A stretch of 34,605 bases of DNA from the NCBI GenBank assembly GCA_029267955.1, contig JAJUHI010000004.1, positions 1 to 34,605 on the forward strand. The letters are read 5' to 3'. The stretch is from Sporobacter termitidis. Its GTDB lineage: Bacteria; Bacillota; Clostridia; Oscillospirales; Oscillospiraceae. The notes below the pieces were generated by a model, which worked only from the letters and a program-made list of their open reading frames with translations, made no database searches and was not told the origin of the DNA. Within the stretch, counting starts at the first letter, position 1, and each line of letters begins with the position of its first letter. This document shows, piece after piece, positions 18,620 through 26,484 of this stretch. A program made the translations under genes and the position numbers.

Positions 18620-19501
18620 TTGCAGGGCGTCAAGATTTCCTTTCCCATGTTCGGCGACCGTTTCGTTATAGACCCGCCCACCTATTTCACGGTGTTTTCC
18701 CGACCTGTCTACTGGTATGCCGTCATCGTCACCCTCGGCTTTATCCTAGCTGCCGCCTATATTCTCAAAAGGCGGCGGACCTTCGGCCTTACCCAGGACA
18801 ACATCCTAGACATGTTTCTCATAGCCGTCCCTTGCGGCCTCATCGGCGCCCGGCTCTACTATGTGGCCTTTAATCTAGAGAACTACACCGGGCCCGGCAA
18901 CTGGCTCAACATCTTCAAGATCTGGGAGGGCGGCCTGGCCATTTACGGCGGCATCATCGCCGCGGCCGTGGGAATCTGGATTTACGGGCGGCGCAAAAAA
19001 ATCCCCGCCGGCGTCCTTTTTGACGCGGGCGCGCTGGGCCTGCTCATCGGGCAGGCCGTCGGCCGCTGGGGCAATTTCATCAACCGCGAGGCTTACGGCG
19101 GCGAAACGGACCTGCCCTGGAAAATGGGACTGACGACGGCCGGACGGACAATCTACGTCCACCCCACATTTTTGTATGAATCCCTGTGGAACCTGCTCGG
19201 CTTACTCCTGCTTCATATATTCTCGAAGACCCGCAGAAAATATGACGGGCAGCTGTTTCTGATGTACGCCGCCTGGTACGGGCTGGGCCGCTTTTTCATC
19301 GAGGGCCTGCGGACGGACAGCCTGTATTTGCCGGGCACGGACATCCGTATATCGCAGCTGGTGGCCGCCCTCACCTTCTGCATCGCGGTCTACTTTCTCC
19401 TGCGCAACCGCCTGCGGAAAACGCCGGACCGTCGCCTGTACGCGCAGACCGTACAGGAAGCGCCGGATGCACCCCCGGCAAAAGACGGCCCCGGCGGATG
19501 A
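18620..19501 (+). CDS. lgt: Prolipoprotein diacylglyceryl transferase
   Basis: Lgt attaches diacylglycerol from phosphatidylglycerol to the lipobox cysteine of prolipoproteins, the first step of lipoprotein maturation. The start is a TTG at 18620, supported by AAGGAGGT at 18606-18613 with a 6-nt gap; no in-frame ATG fits. The 293-residue protein has about seven membrane segments. Family signatures are IWEGGLAIYGG, GQAVGRWGNFINREAYGG (the Lgt signature with its conserved Arg, Asn and Glu), HPTFLYES and GLGRFFIEGLRTDSL. The C-terminal 30 residues are a polar tail. It follows the M16 pair after 27 nt and is probably co-transcribed. Confidence 0.95.
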   Translation: MQGVKISFPMFGDRFVIDPPTYFTVFSRPVYWYAVIVTLGFILAAAYILKRRRTFGLTQDNILDMFLIAVPCGLIGARLYYVAFNLENYTGPGNWLNIFKIWEGGLAIYGGIIAAAVGIWIYGRRKKIPAGVLFDAGALGLLIGQAVGRWGNFINREAYGGETDLPWKMGLTTAGRTIYVHPTFLYESLWNLLGLLLLHIFSKTRRKYDGQLFLMYAAWYGLGRFFIEGLRTDSLYLPGTDIRISQLVAALTFCIAVYFLLRNRLRKTPDRRLYAQTVQEAPDAPPAKDGPGG

Positions 19502-19546
19502 AAATGTTAGGAAGCACTGGCACGACAAGTAAAACGGAGGTTTGCA

Positions 19547-20083
19547 ATGTCTAATTTTGAAGAGCTCAAACAACGGGCAAAAGACGCCGTGGAATCCATC
19601 GCCGACAAGTCGATCGAGCTGTACAAGGCCACGGAGGAAAAAACGAAGCTGCTGGCCAAGACGACGAAGATTTCGGCTGAAATCACCATGGAAAAGGGCG
19701 CCCTGAGACGGCTGTACAGGGAAATCGGGCAGAAGTACTACGAAGCCCACAAGGAAGCGCCGGAACCGTCCCTGGAGCAGCTGTGCACCGAGGTCACCAC
19801 CACTTTGGCGCGCATTTCGGCCAAGCAGCGGGAAATCGAGGAGCTGCGCGAAGCCTGCGAGGCCGGCCGCCAGCCTGACGACGGCGTCGGAGACATCCAC
19901 GTGGAGATCATCCTGGAGGATGACGCCGACTGCCCGGAAGAGGAATCTCCCGCCCAGCCCGGCGCGGCGGAAGCTTCCGTAGAGCCGGAAGCGCCGGAGG
20001 CGCCGGACCCGGCGTCCGGCACGGACAGTCAGCCCTCCCGGCCCGATAACATCACCGAAATTCCGCCGCCGTTTAAAATGTGA
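19547..20083 (+). CDS. Hypothetical coiled-coil protein with acidic proline-rich tail
   Basis: A 178-residue soluble protein, ATG 19547 preceded by CGGAGGTT. Residues 1 to about 110 are highly charged and helical (KATEEKTKLLAKTTKISAEI, then LARISAKQREIEELREAC), which suggests a coiled coil. The motif 'LRRLYREIGQKYYE' recalls small Clostridia proteins that pair such a coiled coil with a C-terminal zinc ribbon. Here no zinc ribbon is present: the tail (about 115-178) is acidic and rich in Pro, Ala and Glu with a single Cys. It is the last gene of the M16-lgt cluster, 45 nt after lgt. No function can be assigned; no signal peptide or membrane segment. Confidence 0.7.
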   Translation: MSNFEELKQRAKDAVESIADKSIELYKATEEKTKLLAKTTKISAEITMEKGALRRLYREIGQKYYEAHKEAPEPSLEQLCTEVTTTLARISAKQREIEELREACEAGRQPDDGVGDIHVEIILEDDADCPEEESPAQPGAAEASVEPEAPEAPDPASGTDSQPSRPDNITEIPPPFKM

Positions 20084-20128
20084 CAAACCGGACGGCCGAT
20101 GATGCCCCGTTTGCCCTAGCTTTAAGGC

Positions 20129-20175
20129 CGGGGCGGACGGGGTGTCGCCGCGTTCGCCGGCGCCTTTGCGCCCCG
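20129..20175 (+). terminator. Large imperfect hairpin, probable terminator of the M16-lgt transcript
   Basis: An outer 7-bp stem CGGGGCG/CGCCCCG (20129-20135 with 20169-20175) encloses an inner stem of about 10 bp (20141-20150 with 20155-20164, wobbles and one mismatch) with a CGTT loop. The following sequence is only moderately T-rich (TACTTAAAGTTTCTTT), so termination is likely but not certain. Confidence 0.5.
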
Positions 20176-20434
20176 TACTTAAAGTTTCTTTCAAGCGTAC
20201 GTATAAAGAAAACGCCATTACTTAAAATAAGCTTCGTGCACCATGCACAACAGCTTACCCCCGCGTGTCGGAATTTCGCCTTTTATTTCGGTATTTTTGT
20301 ATGCTATCAGCGGTAAAATAAACCGATTGCCGAAGAAATTGCCTCATAAGGTATAGTTTTTGTATTTTTTAATGGCATTTTTGGAGTATTGAATGAAAGT
20401 GCCGTATAACAAGGCTTTTCCGCCCTTTCTAATA

Positions 20435-20463
20435 TTTACTTCCCGGCTTTTGGATGATAGAAT
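20435..20463 (+). promoter_or_regulatory. Candidate promoter of the metF operon with palindrome over the -10
   Basis: TTTACT (20435-20440), a 17-nt spacer and TAGAAT (20458-20463), with an upstream TG giving an extended -10. The -10 sits inside a perfect inverted repeat GATGAT-AGA-ATCATC (20453-20467), a possible operator. The predicted 5' untranslated region is about 70 nt. Confidence 0.6.
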
Positions 20464-20540
20464 CATCTGAGCCCGGAGGTTTAATTATCCTGAATAGTTA
20501 CAATTAAGTCATGGTGCACCTTTATACGAAAGGAGTCATC

Positions 20541-21464
20541 ATGATGAAAGTAACTGACATTATGGCAAGGCGCATGGCGTTTTCCTTCGAGCTGTTTCCG
20601 CCGAAAACGGACGCCGGCATGGAAAAACTGATCGGGCCCGGCGGCGTGCTGGACCAGCTGTGCACGATGAGGCCCGACTATATCTCCTGCACCTACGGCG
20701 CCGGCGGCGGGAATGTGGGCAAGAACCTGGAGGTTCTCGACGCCATTAAGCAAAAGACCATCGGCGTCACGCACTTCACCTGTATCGGCAACACCCGCGA
20801 GGGTATCCGCGACCAGCTGCAGACCTATTTGGACCACGGTGTCGACCATATCCTCGCCCTGCGCGGCGACCTGCCCTTCGGCTGGACCGGGACAGGCGGT
20901 GACCTGCGCTACGCCACGGAGCTTGTCAAGTTTATCCGCGACACCTTCGGCGACAAGTTCACCATCGCCGTGGCCGGCTCCCCCGAAGGCCACATCCAGT
21001 GCCGCAGCCTGGAGGCCGACATCTCCTTCCTCAAGCAAAAGCAGGACGAGGGCGCGGACTTTATCATGACCCAGCTGTGCTGGGACATGGACCAGTTCCG
21101 GTACTGGCTGGACGCCATCCGCGCCGCCGGCGTCACCATGCCGGTGGATGTGGGCATCATGCCGGTGCTGGACGCGGCCGCCACCATCAACATGGCCCTC
21201 TCCAGAAACGGCTGCGTCATGCCCCGCCCCCTGTGCGAGATCATCTCAAAACACTGGATTTTCCCGAACCCCTTCGCCCCCGGCGAATCCGAGGAATCCA
21301 TCGCCGCCAAAAAAGCCGCCTTCAAGGAGGCGGGCCTCGAATATACCATCAGACTCATCGACGAATACCGCGTCTGCGGTATCCAGGGCATCCACCTGTA
21401 CGCGCTGAACAAGTACGAGGATGTGGCCCGCCTTGTGGCCGAGTCCGGCATCAAGGACCTTTAG
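20541..21464 (+). CDS. metF: Methylenetetrahydrofolate reductase, MetF type
   Basis: MetF reduces 5,10-methylene-THF to 5-methyl-THF with FAD, the last reductive step of the methyl branch of the Wood-Ljungdahl route and the entry to methionine synthesis. I choose ATG 20541 (307 aa), or the adjacent ATG at 20544, because AAAGGAG lies at 20529-20535; the frame extends to 20511 without a ribosome binding site. Conserved landmarks are F-E17-LFPP near the N-terminus (the E. coli Glu28 equivalent), the LALRGD110 loop (Asp120 equivalent) and GIHLYALN near the C-terminus. No MetV-like gene is adjacent. It heads a cluster of folate C1 genes, 77 nt before fhs. Confidence 0.93.
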   Translation: MMKVTDIMARRMAFSFELFPPKTDAGMEKLIGPGGVLDQLCTMRPDYISCTYGAGGGNVGKNLEVLDAIKQKTIGVTHFTCIGNTREGIRDQLQTYLDHGVDHILALRGDLPFGWTGTGGDLRYATELVKFIRDTFGDKFTIAVAGSPEGHIQCRSLEADISFLKQKQDEGADFIMTQLCWDMDQFRYWLDAIRAAGVTMPVDVGIMPVLDAAATINMALSRNGCVMPRPLCEIISKHWIFPNPFAPGESEESIAAKKAAFKEAGLEYTIRLIDEYRVCGIQGIHLYALNKYEDVARLVAESGIKDL

Positions 21465-21474
21465 TCGGGAAACT

Positions 21475-21505
21475 GGCCGTCGTGCGGCTTACCGCCGCAC
21501 CGGCC
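21475..21505 (+). other. Intercistronic hairpin without U-tract between metF and fhs
   Basis: GTGCGGC/GCCGCAC (21482-21488 with 21494-21500, loop TTACC) is extended by GGCCG/CGGCC (21475-21479 with 21501-21505) with a 2-nt bulge. No run of T follows, so it is unlikely to be a simple terminator. It may protect or punctuate the polycistronic mRNA. Confidence 0.6.
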
Positions 21506-21541
21506 GTTCAAATACAAGTCACATTTTAAGGAGGAAACCGC

Positions 21542-23299
21542 ATGCTTGACCCGACCAAATACAAAGACTGGCAAATCGCTGAAGAAGCCGAAAAGACTCT
21601 TCCCCCCGTGGATTATTTCCGTGAAAAGATGGGCCTTCTGCCCGATGAAATTATCCCGTACGGCAAGACCCCGAAGCTCGATTTCATTAAAATCATGAAC
21701 CGCCTGAAGGATAAGCCTGACGGCAAGCTCATCGAGGTCACCGCCATCACCCCCACCCCGCTGGGCGAAGGCAAGTCCACCACCTCCCTTGGCATCATTG
21801 AAGGCCTCGGCAAGCTGGGTAAGAACGTTGGCGGCTGCCTGCGTCAGCCCTCCGGCGCCCCCACCATGAACGTCAAGGGCACCGCGGCCGGCGGCGGCAA
21901 CGCGCTGCTGATCCCGATGACCGAGTTCTCCCTCGGCCTCACCGGCGATATCAACGACATCATGAACGCCCACAACCTGGCCATGGTCGCTCTCAACGCC
22001 CGTATGCAGCATGAGCGCAACTACACAGACGAGGAGCTGGCGCAGCGCGGCCTTAAGCGTCTGGACATCGACCCCGAGCGCGTTGAGTGGGGCTGGGTTA
22101 TCGACTTCTGCGCCCAGGGCCTGCGCAACATCCGGATCGGCATGGGCGGCAAGAACGACGGCTTTGAGATGAACTCCAAGTTCTCCGTGGCCGTCTCCTC
22201 CGAGCTGATGGCCATCCTCGCCATCGCCCGCGACCTCAGAGACCTCCGCGAGCGCATCAGCAAGATCGTTCTCGCCTACGACAAGAAGGGCAACCCCGTC
22301 ACCACGAGAGACCTTGAGGTCGACGGCGCAATGACCGCCTGGATGCGCAACACCATCAACCCGACCCTCTGCTACACCATCGAGCATCAGCCCTGCTTCG
22401 TGCACGCGGGCCCCTTCGCCAACATCGCCATCGGCCAGTCCTCCATCATCGGCGACCGGCTCGGCCTGAAGCTGTTCGACTACCATGTCACCGAGTCCGG
22501 CTTTGCCGCCGACATCGGCTTCGAGAAGTTCTGGAACGTCAAGTGCCGCCTGTCCGGCCTCAAGCCCAACGTCTCCATCATCGTTGCCACCATCCGCGCT
22601 CTGAAGATGCACGGCGGCGGCCCGGCTGTCGTGCCCGGACGTCCCATTCCCAAGGAGTACACCGAGCAGAACCTGGAGCTGCTTGAGAAGGGTACGGAAA
22701 ACCTGTTCCACCATGTCAACAACGTCCTCAAGTCCGGTATCAAGCCCGTTGTCTGCATCAACAAGTTCTACACCGATACCGACGAGGAAATCGCTCTGCT
22801 CAAGAAGCTCTGCGCCGAGAGAAACGTCCGCTGCGCTCTGTCCGAGCACTGGCAGTACGGCGGCGAGGGCGCCAGAGAGCTGGCCGAGATGGTCGTCGAG
22901 GCCTGCGAGGAGCCCGTGGACTTCAAGTATCTCTATCCGCTGGAGATGCCCCTGCGTCAGCGCGTCGAGCTCATCGCCAAGGAAGTTTACGGCGCCGACG
23001 GCGTCGACTGGGCGCCGCTGGCCATCGAGAAGGCCGAGCGCTTCGAGAGCGACCCGAAATACAAGAACTATTCCACTATGATGGTCAAGACCCACCTGTC
23101 CCTGTCCCACGACCCGACCCTCAAGGGCGTGCCCAAGAATTGGCGCCTGCCCATCCGCGACATCCTCGAGTACGGCGGCGCTGAATTCCTCTGCCCGATG
23201 GCCGGCACCATCAGCATGATGCCCGGCACCGGCTCCGACCCCGGCTATCGCCGCATCGACGTGGACGTCGAAACCGGCAAGGTTTCCGGCCTGTTCTAA
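21542..23299 (+). CDS. fhs: Formate--tetrahydrofolate ligase
   Basis: Fhs makes 10-formyl-THF from formate, THF and ATP, the step that brings formate into the folate C1 pool; it can also run in reverse to make ATP. The 585-residue protein is slightly longer than the usual 556 or so. The ATP-binding loop is T72-PLGEGKST80. Other signatures are [27 protein letters not shown] and [16 protein letters not shown]. Strong AAGGAGG ribosome binding site 7 nt before the ATG. Codon choice looks biased to a few preferred codons (AAG, ATC, CTC, GAG), consistent with high expression. It is flanked on both sides by stable hairpins lacking U-tracts. Confidence 0.98.
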   Translation: MLDPTKYKDWQIAEEAEKTLPPVDYFREKMGLLPDEIIPYGKTPKLDFIKIMNRLKDKPDGKLIEVTAITPTPLGEGKSTTSLGIIEGLGKLGKNVGGCLRQPSGAPTMNVKGTAAGGGNALLIPMTEFSLGLTGDINDIMNAHNLAMVALNARMQHERNYTDEELAQRGLKRLDIDPERVEWGWVIDFCAQGLRNIRIGMGGKNDGFEMNSKFSVAVSSELMAILAIARDLRDLRERISKIVLAYDKKGNPVTTRDLEVDGAMTAWMRNTINPTLCYTIEHQPCFVHAGPFANIAIGQSSIIGDRLGLKLFDYHVTESGFAADIGFEKFWNVKCRLSGLKPNVSIIVATIRALKMHGGGPAVVPGRPIPKEYTEQNLELLEKGTENLFHHVNNVLKSGIKPVVCINKFYTDTDEEIALLKKLCAERNVRCALSEHWQYGGEGARELAEMVVEACEEPVDFKYLYPLEMPLRQRVELIAKEVYGADGVDWAPLAIEKAERFESDPKYKNYSTMMVKTHLSLSHDPTLKGVPKNWRLPIRDILEYGGAEFLCPMAGTISMMPGTGSDPGYRRIDVDVETGKVSGLF

Positions 23300-23313
23300 C
23301 TTTGTCTCCTGAA

Positions 23314-23346
23314 CGCTGTGCCGCCGCGAAAAGCGGCGGCACAGCG
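23314..23346 (+). other. Perfect 14-bp hairpin after fhs, no U-tract
   Basis: CGCTGTGCCGCCGC (23314-23327) pairs perfectly with 23333-23346 around a GAAAA loop. The following bases are GC-rich (GGCCGCGCC), so this is not a classical intrinsic terminator. A poor promoter-like pair (TTTACA 23371-23376, TATAAA 23396-23401, 19-nt spacing) lies after it, so fchA may be transcribed both by read-through and independently. Confidence 0.75.
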
Positions 23347-23436
23347 GGCCGCGCCATTTGGCATGGCCTATTTACAACGCGAATAGAATGCAATGTATAA
23401 ACGTTGCGTGTCCGCGAATCAGAAAGGAGAAAACAG

Positions 23437-24057
23437 ATGTCATTTGTCACTGTCAGCTGCGCGGAGTTTGTCGACGTGCTGGCCTCAAAAGCCCCCGTCC
23501 CCGGCGGCGGCGGCGCTTCCGCCCTGGTGGGCGCCATCGGCGCGGCGCTGGGCAATATGGTCGGCAGCCTGACCGTCGGTAAAAAGAAGTACGCCGACGT
23601 CGAGGCCGATATCATCGCCCTCATGGAGAAGACCACCGCGCTGCAAAAGGAGCTTCTGCGCCTTGTGGACCAGGACGCCGTCGTTTTTGAGCCGCTGTCC
23701 AAGGCTTACGGCATTCCGAAGGATGACCCCAACAGAGAAAAGATTATGGAAGAGGCGCTCAACGCCGCCTGTTCCGTTCCGCTGGATATCATGCGCTGCT
23801 GCGCCAAGGCCATCGACCTTGTCGCCGAATTTGCCGAAAAAGGCTCCGCCCTGGCCATCTCCGACGCCGCCGTCGGGGCCGTGTTCTTAAACGCCGCGCT
23901 CCAGGGCGCCAGCTTTAACGTCTTTATCAACACAAAATCCATGGTCGACCGCCAGAACGCCGAGAAGCTGGAGGCGGAGGCCGACGCCCTGCTGAAGGAA
24001 TACACGCAGAAGGCCGAGAGCATCGCCGCCGGCGTCTGCAAGAAATTAAGGAGCTGA
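23437..24057 (+). CDS. fchA: Methenyltetrahydrofolate cyclohydrolase (cyclodeaminase/cyclohydrolase family)
   Basis: FchA interconverts 10-formyl-THF and 5,10-methenyl-THF. The 206-residue, all-helical protein starts at ATG 23437, set by AAAGGAG at 23423-23429; an in-frame ATG at 23404 has no such site. The family hallmark APVPGGGGASALVGAIGAAL occurs at about 19-38, followed by the long helices typical of formiminotransferase-cyclodeaminase relatives (DQDAVVFEPLSKAYG, AAVGAVFLNAALQGASFNV). It sits between fhs and folD, the enzymes acting just before and after it, and its stop lies 5 nt before the folD start. Because it lies with folate C1 genes rather than histidine-degradation genes, cyclohydrolase is preferred over formimino-THF cyclodeaminase. 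Confidence 0.92.
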   Translation: MSFVTVSCAEFVDVLASKAPVPGGGGASALVGAIGAALGNMVGSLTVGKKKYADVEADIIALMEKTTALQKELLRLVDQDAVVFEPLSKAYGIPKDDPNREKIMEEALNAACSVPLDIMRCCAKAIDLVAEFAEKGSALAISDAAVGAVFLNAALQGASFNVFINTKSMVDRQNAEKLEAEADALLKEYTQKAESIAAGVCKKLRS

Positions 24058-24062
24058 TTACT

Positions 24063-24914
24063 ATGGCCGCTACGCTTTTGAAGGGCAAGGACGTTGCCGA
24101 TGCGCTGAACGCGAAAATGTCCGCCGATGTCGAGGCCTTAAAAGCCAAGGGCGTCACGCCCACGCTGGCCATCCTGCGCGTCGGCGAGAGACCGGACGAT
24201 ATCTCCTACGAAAAGGGCGCCATGAAGCGCTGCGAGTCCGTCGGCGTCGCCGTGAAGAACGTCGTGCTCCCGGCCGACGTTACCCAGGATGTGCTCATGA
24301 AGAGCGTCCAGGATCTCAACGAGGACAAAAACGTCCACGGCGTTTTGATTTTCCGTCCCCTGCCCAAGCATCTGGATGAGGAGGCCGTCCGCAATGCCCT
24401 CAAGCCCGAAAAGGACATCGACGGCATCACCGACGGTTCCCTTGCCGGCGTTTTCACCGGCAACGGCAACGGCTATCCCCCCTGCACGGCCCAGGCCTGC
24501 ATGGAAATCCTGGATTATTACAATATAGACTGCAAGGGCAAGCGCGCCGTCGTCATCGGCCGCAGCCTCGTCGTCGGCAAGCCCGCGGCTATTATGCTGA
24601 TGGGCAAAAACGCCACCGTCACCGTCTGCCATACGAAGACGGTCGACATGCCCAGCGTCTGCAGGAACGCTGAAATACTCATTGTTGCAGCCGGCAAAGC
24701 CAATGCCGTTACTAAAGATTACCTTTCTCCCGGACAGGTTGTCGTGGACGTGGGTATCAATATGACCGACGAAGGGAAGCTTTGCGGCGACGTGAAGTTC
24801 GACGACGCGGAGCCCATTGTCGGCGCGATTACGCCCGTTCCCGGCGGCGTGGGCACAGTCACAACATCGGTGCTTGTCTCGCATGTTGTGGAAGCTGCAA
24901 AAAAAACATTGTAA
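24063..24914 (+). CDS. folD: FolD family methylenetetrahydrofolate dehydrogenase (cyclohydrolase site altered)
   Basis: FolD oxidises or reduces between methylene-THF and methenyl-THF with NAD(P) and in most bacteria also hydrolyses methenyl-THF. The 283-residue length is normal. D118-I-D120-G, GRSLVVGKPAA (nucleotide loop) and ITPVPGGVGTVT are present. The substrate site is atypical: after Y49 in SYEKGAMKRC the usual catalytic Lys position (+4) is A53, with Lys instead at 51 and 55, and the usual VQLPLP is IFRPLP, putting F97 where Gln98 of E. coli FolD would be. Both residues matter for cyclohydrolase activity in studied FolDs. With fchA next door, this may act mainly as a dehydrogenase. 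AAGGAG lies 9 nt before the ATG. Confidence 0.93.
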   Translation: MAATLLKGKDVADALNAKMSADVEALKAKGVTPTLAILRVGERPDDISYEKGAMKRCESVGVAVKNVVLPADVTQDVLMKSVQDLNEDKNVHGVLIFRPLPKHLDEEAVRNALKPEKDIDGITDGSLAGVFTGNGNGYPPCTAQACMEILDYYNIDCKGKRAVVIGRSLVVGKPAAIMLMGKNATVTVCHTKTVDMPSVCRNAEILIVAAGKANAVTKDYLSPGQVVVDVGINMTDEGKLCGDVKFDDAEPIVGAITPVPGGVGTVTTSVLVSHVVEAAKKTL

Positions 24915-24933
24915 AAAAGGGAGCAAATATGTT

Positions 24934-25764
24934 ATGATTATTATTGCTGAAAAATTGAACGGCTCCATACCTTCCTGCGGAAAGGCCATTGCCGAGCGCG
25001 ACGCCAACTATATCCGCGACTTTGCCAAGAAGCAGGCGGATGTTATCGACGGCGTCGAAGCCGGCGGCTTCATCGACGTGTGCGCTTCCGTCAAGGAAAA
25101 CGAATTTGAGACAATGAAGTGGATGCTGGACCTTGTTAAAGAGGTCACCGACTGCCCCATCTCGGTGGACAGCCCCGACGTCCGCGTCTGCGTCCAAGGC
25201 ATGCAGTACCTGGAAGAAAAGTACGGCGACAAAAAAGGTCTTTTCAACTCCGTGTCCGGCGAGGGCGACAAATTTGACGTGGCTTTCCCGGTCCTGGCCA
25301 AGAACAACTGGGACGTCATGATTCTGCTCTGCGACGATACGGGCATTCCCAAAACCGCCGCAAAGCGCATCGAGGTCTTTGAAACCGCGATGGCGAAGGC
25401 TAAGCAATACGGCATCGCAGAAAACCGCATCCACATCGACCCCCTGGTCGAGATGCTGTGCACCTCCGAAGACGGCATCGCCATGGTCGTCGAGGTCATG
25501 ACCCACATCAAGAAGAATTACCCGAAGGTCCACATCTCCGGCGCCGTTTCCAACATCTCCTTCAACCTGCCGGCCCGCAAGATTGTCAACATCGCTTTCA
25601 CCGTTCTGGCTATGAACGCCGGTATGGACAGCGCGGTTCTCGATCCGCTGAACCAGGACCTCATGGGCGTCATCTTTGCCACCGAGGCGCTGCTGGGCCG
25701 CGACGATATGTGCATGGAGTATATCGGCGCTTACCGTCAGGGCATCTTCGGCCAGAAAAAATAG
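24934..25764 (+). CDS. Methyltetrahydrofolate:corrinoid methyltransferase, AcsE/MtgA-like
   Basis: A 276-residue TIM-barrel protein of the pterin-binding family, expected to move a methyl group between THF and a corrinoid protein. The start is ATG 24934, preceded by AAGGGAG. Pterin-site residues equivalent to those of acetogen AcsE are visible: D79 in ISVDS, N105 in LFNSVS, D169 in IHIDP and N207 in GAVSNIS. The N-terminal IIAEKLNGS also matches. Direction is not fixed by sequence. AcsE would pass methyl from methyl-THF to the corrinoid Fe-S protein, whereas MtgA/MtvA-type enzymes load THF from a methylated small corrinoid protein. The next gene encodes just such a small corrinoid protein and no AcsC/AcsD is present, so the second role is favoured. 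Confidence 0.9.
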   Translation: MIIIAEKLNGSIPSCGKAIAERDANYIRDFAKKQADVIDGVEAGGFIDVCASVKENEFETMKWMLDLVKEVTDCPISVDSPDVRVCVQGMQYLEEKYGDKKGLFNSVSGEGDKFDVAFPVLAKNNWDVMILLCDDTGIPKTAAKRIEVFETAMAKAKQYGIAENRIHIDPLVEMLCTSEDGIAMVVEVMTHIKKNYPKVHISGAVSNISFNLPARKIVNIAFTVLAMNAGMDSAVLDPLNQDLMGVIFATEALLGRDDMCMEYIGAYRQGIFGQKK

Positions 25765-25827
25765 CATTGCAGTTCTAGAGCGAGCGTCGCTTTATTATCA
25801 TTTTTCAAATTACAGGAGGTTTATCAC

Positions 25828-26469
25828 ATGTCAAAAATCAAGGAAGTCGCGAATGCCGTAGAGTTCGGCAAAGTCAAGCTTATTGAGGGTATTGTTCAGG
25901 AAGCTCTTGATGCCGGTGAAGACCCCAACGCCATTCTCAACGACGGCATGATCGCCGCTATGAGCGTCGTCGGCGCCAAGTTCCAGGCCAACGAGATCTT
26001 TGTCCCCGAAATGCTCGTCGCGGCGAAGACGATGAAAAAGGGCGTCGAGATCCTCAAGCCCCACCTGGCTGGCAACAGCGTCGGCAAGCACGGCAAATAC
26101 ATCATCGGCACCGTTGCGGGCGACCTGCACGATATCGGCAAAAACCTCGTTGCGCTGATGATTGAATCCGCCGGCTTCGAAGTGATCGACCTTGGCGTTG
26201 ACGTACCGGCCGAGAAGTTTGTTGAAGCGATCAAAGCCAACCCCGACTGCAAGGTCGTCGGCGCTTCCGCTCTTCTGACCACCACCATGGATTCCCTCCG
26301 CAACACCGTTCAGACGATGATCAACGCTGGCTGCAAGAACCAGGTCAAGATCATGGTCGGCGGCGCTCCCATCACCCAGGCCTGTGCCGACGAGATCGGC
26401 GCGGACGCTTACACCCCCGACGCCGGCGCTGCCGCCGTCAAGGCTGTCGAGCTGGTCACCAAAGGCTAA
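25828..26469 (+). CDS. Corrinoid (cobalamin-binding) methyl carrier protein, MtbC/MtgC-like
   Basis: A 213-residue two-domain carrier that holds a methyl group on the cobalt of a corrinoid. A helical cap domain (1 to about 85, with FQANEIFVPEMLVAAKTM) precedes a Rossmann B12 domain (about 88-213) containing GD99LH101DIGKN, where His101 is the lower axial ligand, then GASALLTTTM and VGGAPIT. AGGAGGT lies 7 nt before the ATG. It follows the methyltetrahydrofolate:corrinoid methyltransferase by 63 nt and is its likely partner. The cognate substrate-specific methyltransferase that would load or unload this carrier is not in the window. Confidence 0.95.
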   Translation: MSKIKEVANAVEFGKVKLIEGIVQEALDAGEDPNAILNDGMIAAMSVVGAKFQANEIFVPEMLVAAKTMKKGVEILKPHLAGNSVGKHGKYIIGTVAGDLHDIGKNLVALMIESAGFEVIDLGVDVPAEKFVEAIKANPDCKVVGASALLTTTMDSLRNTVQTMINAGCKNQVKIMVGGAPITQACADEIGADAYTPDAGAAAVKAVELVTKG

Positions 26470-26484
26470 ATTTAAACGCAAACC

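Larger units (their letters stand above)
20084..20540 (+). other. Long intergenic region between coiled-coil gene and metF
   Basis: About 457 bp without a convincing gene. The left third is GC-rich and holds a large hairpin (20129-20175). The right two thirds are AT-rich, with the metF promoter near 20435-20463. A 9-bp sequence (20236-20244, GTGCACCAT) reappears inverted at 20511-20519. A 25-codon frame (20393-20470) has a GGAG at suitable distance but overlaps the metF promoter; I do not call it a gene. No known riboswitch was recognised. Confidence 0.6.

Noticed and set aside
20080-20316. A 78-codon frame in the intergenic region after the coiled-coil gene
   Set aside because: No ribosome binding site, it crosses the large hairpin, and its sequence is Arg-rich and unlike a known family.
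20393-20470. A 25-codon frame with GGAG upstream, possible leader peptide before metF
   Set aside because: It overlaps the best metF promoter and would end about 70 nt before metF; it has no codon run typical of attenuation. Kept only as a remark.
21461-23110. A 549-codon open frame antisense to fhs, and similar long antisense frames under other genes (for example 1249-2283, 24138-25007, 16381-17319)
   Set aside because: They mirror strongly coding genes in GC-rich DNA, lack ribosome binding sites, and their translations show low-complexity His/Gly/Ala/Val-rich sequence without recognisable motifs.
25779-25798. Small hairpin AGCGA-GCG-TCGCT followed by TTATTATCATTTTT between the methyltransferase and corrinoid protein genes
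   Set aside because: Only a 5-bp stem with a 3-nt loop; too weak to call a terminator, and the genes are likely co-transcribed.
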